Origin: Oscillospiraceae bacterium
GTDB taxonomy: Bacteria; Bacillota_A; Clostridia; Oscillospirales; CAG-272
Direction of reading: 5' to 3'
DNA length: 16,833 bases
Assembly: GCA_015063335.1 (NCBI GenBank)
Contig: SVUH01000030.1
Span: 1 to 16,833, forward strand
The translations under genes were made by a program, and so were the position numbers. Shown one piece after another: positions 16,465 to 16,833 of this stretch (its first letter is position 1; every line of letters begins with the position of its first letter). Under the pieces are notes generated by a model, which was not told the origin of the DNA, made no database searches, and worked only from the letters and a program-made list of their open reading frames with translations.

Positions 16465-16493
16465 AGTATATCATATTTCGCGTTTTTTTGCAA
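16465..16493 (-). promoter_or_regulatory. promoter of the DUF554-EIIC unit
   Basis: On the minus strand, TTGCAA (16488-16493) and TATACT (16465-16470) are separated by 17 bp. The start ATG is about 33 nt downstream of the -10 box. Confidence 0.72.
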
Positions 16494-16596
16494 TACCTAA
16501 ACTACATTTTTATATATCTAAATTGACAAAAATTTATCATTCTTCACCCAAAAGTTTTAAGATATTGTTAAATTTGAGGTCACTCTTTCATTTTAC

Positions 16597-16625
16597 TTGA
16601 CTTTTTTTGCAATGTAAGCTATAAT
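16597..16625 (+). promoter_or_regulatory. promoter of the right-edge plus-strand gene
   Basis: TTGACT (16597-16602) and perfect TATAAT (16620-16625) are 17 bp apart on the plus strand. The ATG is 39 nt downstream of the -10 box. With the minus-strand promoter at 16465-16493 it makes a divergent pair; the roughly 100 bp between them is AT-rich and shows no clear operator. Confidence 0.85.
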
Positions 16626-16664
16626 TATTATGTTGTATTTTATATAATCAAGGAGAAAAAAACA

Positions 16665-16833
16665 ATGATAAAGCTGACATCAAGCGGTGTTTATCTCGTT
16701 GACGGAAAGCCTGTCGCTTCCGCTGACGTCTGCCCCGCCAAGGCAAGAAAAAATACTATTGCCTATTCCATAATGAATGCTCACAACACATCTAATGTTG
16801 AGGGTGAGATGAAGATCAAGTTTGACGCACTCG
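16665..16833 (+). CDS. probable aconitase-family hydratase, N-terminal 56 residues; 3' end outside window
   Basis: The frame starts at ATG 16665 with a good AAGGAG ribosome site and stays open to the right edge. The visible protein reads MIKLTSSGVYLVDGK..., then KNTIAYSIMNAHNTSNVEGE and MKIKFDAL. I recognise TIAY-I--AHNTS followed by a KIKFDAL-like end as the N-terminus of the Clostridia proteins labelled hydratase, relatives of aconitase and 3-isopropylmalate dehydratase. None of the iron-sulfur cysteines or substrate residues is in view, so the reaction cannot be assigned. The call rests on remembered similarity over about 50 residues. Confidence 0.6.
   Translation, partial: MIKLTSSGVYLVDGKPVASADVCPAKARKNTIAYSIMNAHNTSNVEGEMKIKFDAL

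Noticed and set aside
16523..16552. TTGACA box at about 16524 as a second plus-strand promoter
   Set aside because: No acceptable -10 box follows at 16-18 bp.
16004..16600. 198-codon plus-strand frame opposite the DUF554 gene
   Set aside because: It runs through the DUF554 start and both divergent promoters, and it lacks a ribosome site.
1..16833. CRISPR arrays, tRNAs, insertion sequences, riboswitches
   Set aside because: No direct-repeat array, tRNA-like fold, transposase or recognisable riboswitch core was seen on either strand.

Overview
The window looks like a housekeeping stretch of chromosome from a low-to-mid GC Gram-positive anaerobe of the Clostridia (Bacillota). Three things point there. 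The order SRP RNA, dnaX, ebfC/ybaB, recR is typical of Firmicutes. The SRP RNA is the large Bacillus/Clostridium type with an Alu domain. Promoters read as plain TTGACA/TATAAT boxes and ribosome sites are strong GGAGG or G-run sequences. No genus can be assigned from this alone. I see no phage, transposon, CRISPR or defence module, and nothing that amounts to a new multi-gene system. The less ordinary points concern start codons, RNA structure and proteins of unknown function.

Layout, left to right. At 1-1027 (+) lies the 3' part of a DUF1846 gene, which ends at a strong bidirectional terminator (1026-1070). From there to about 16431 every gene is on the minus strand, so transcription runs right to left. 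Read in that direction the units are: (a) a DUF554 membrane protein followed by a PTS EIIC-like (PfoR-type) membrane protein, with a clear promoter and a 23-bp palindromic terminator; (b) a copper-exporting P-type ATPase with heavy-metal-binding domains at both ends, a clear promoter and a candidate 5'-UTR hairpin; (c) SRP RNA from a near-consensus promoter, then dnaX, ebfC and recR, closed by a terminator; (d) a secreted D-Ala-D-Ala carboxypeptidase; (e) glucose-6-phosphate isomerase; (f) a small P-loop protein with its own promoter and a likely terminator; (g) topoisomerase III, a 552-residue membrane-anchored protein of unknown function, and deoxyribose-phosphate aldolase, closely packed. 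At the right edge a plus-strand gene begins that resembles the N-terminus of an aconitase-family hydratase. It is divergent from the DUF554 gene.

How the genes fit together. Unit (c) joins protein targeting (SRP RNA) with the clamp-loader subunit DnaX and two recombination or nucleoid proteins, an arrangement conserved in Firmicutes. Unit (b) is a self-contained copper export unit; no regulator gene (CsoR or CopY) is in view. The remaining genes are individual metabolic or envelope functions: glycolysis (pgi), deoxynucleoside breakdown (deoC), peptidoglycan trimming (dacF-like), and membrane proteins of unclear substrate.

Start corrections matter for four genes. topB and pgi should start at ATGs that lie just 3' of G-rich ribosome sites, not at the TTGs formed next to those sites. 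The long dnaX reading frame runs upstream into SRP RNA and should be trimmed to the ATG at 11391. The copA coding signal continues 10 codons upstream of its first ATG to a CTG preceded by a GGGGGG ribosome site.
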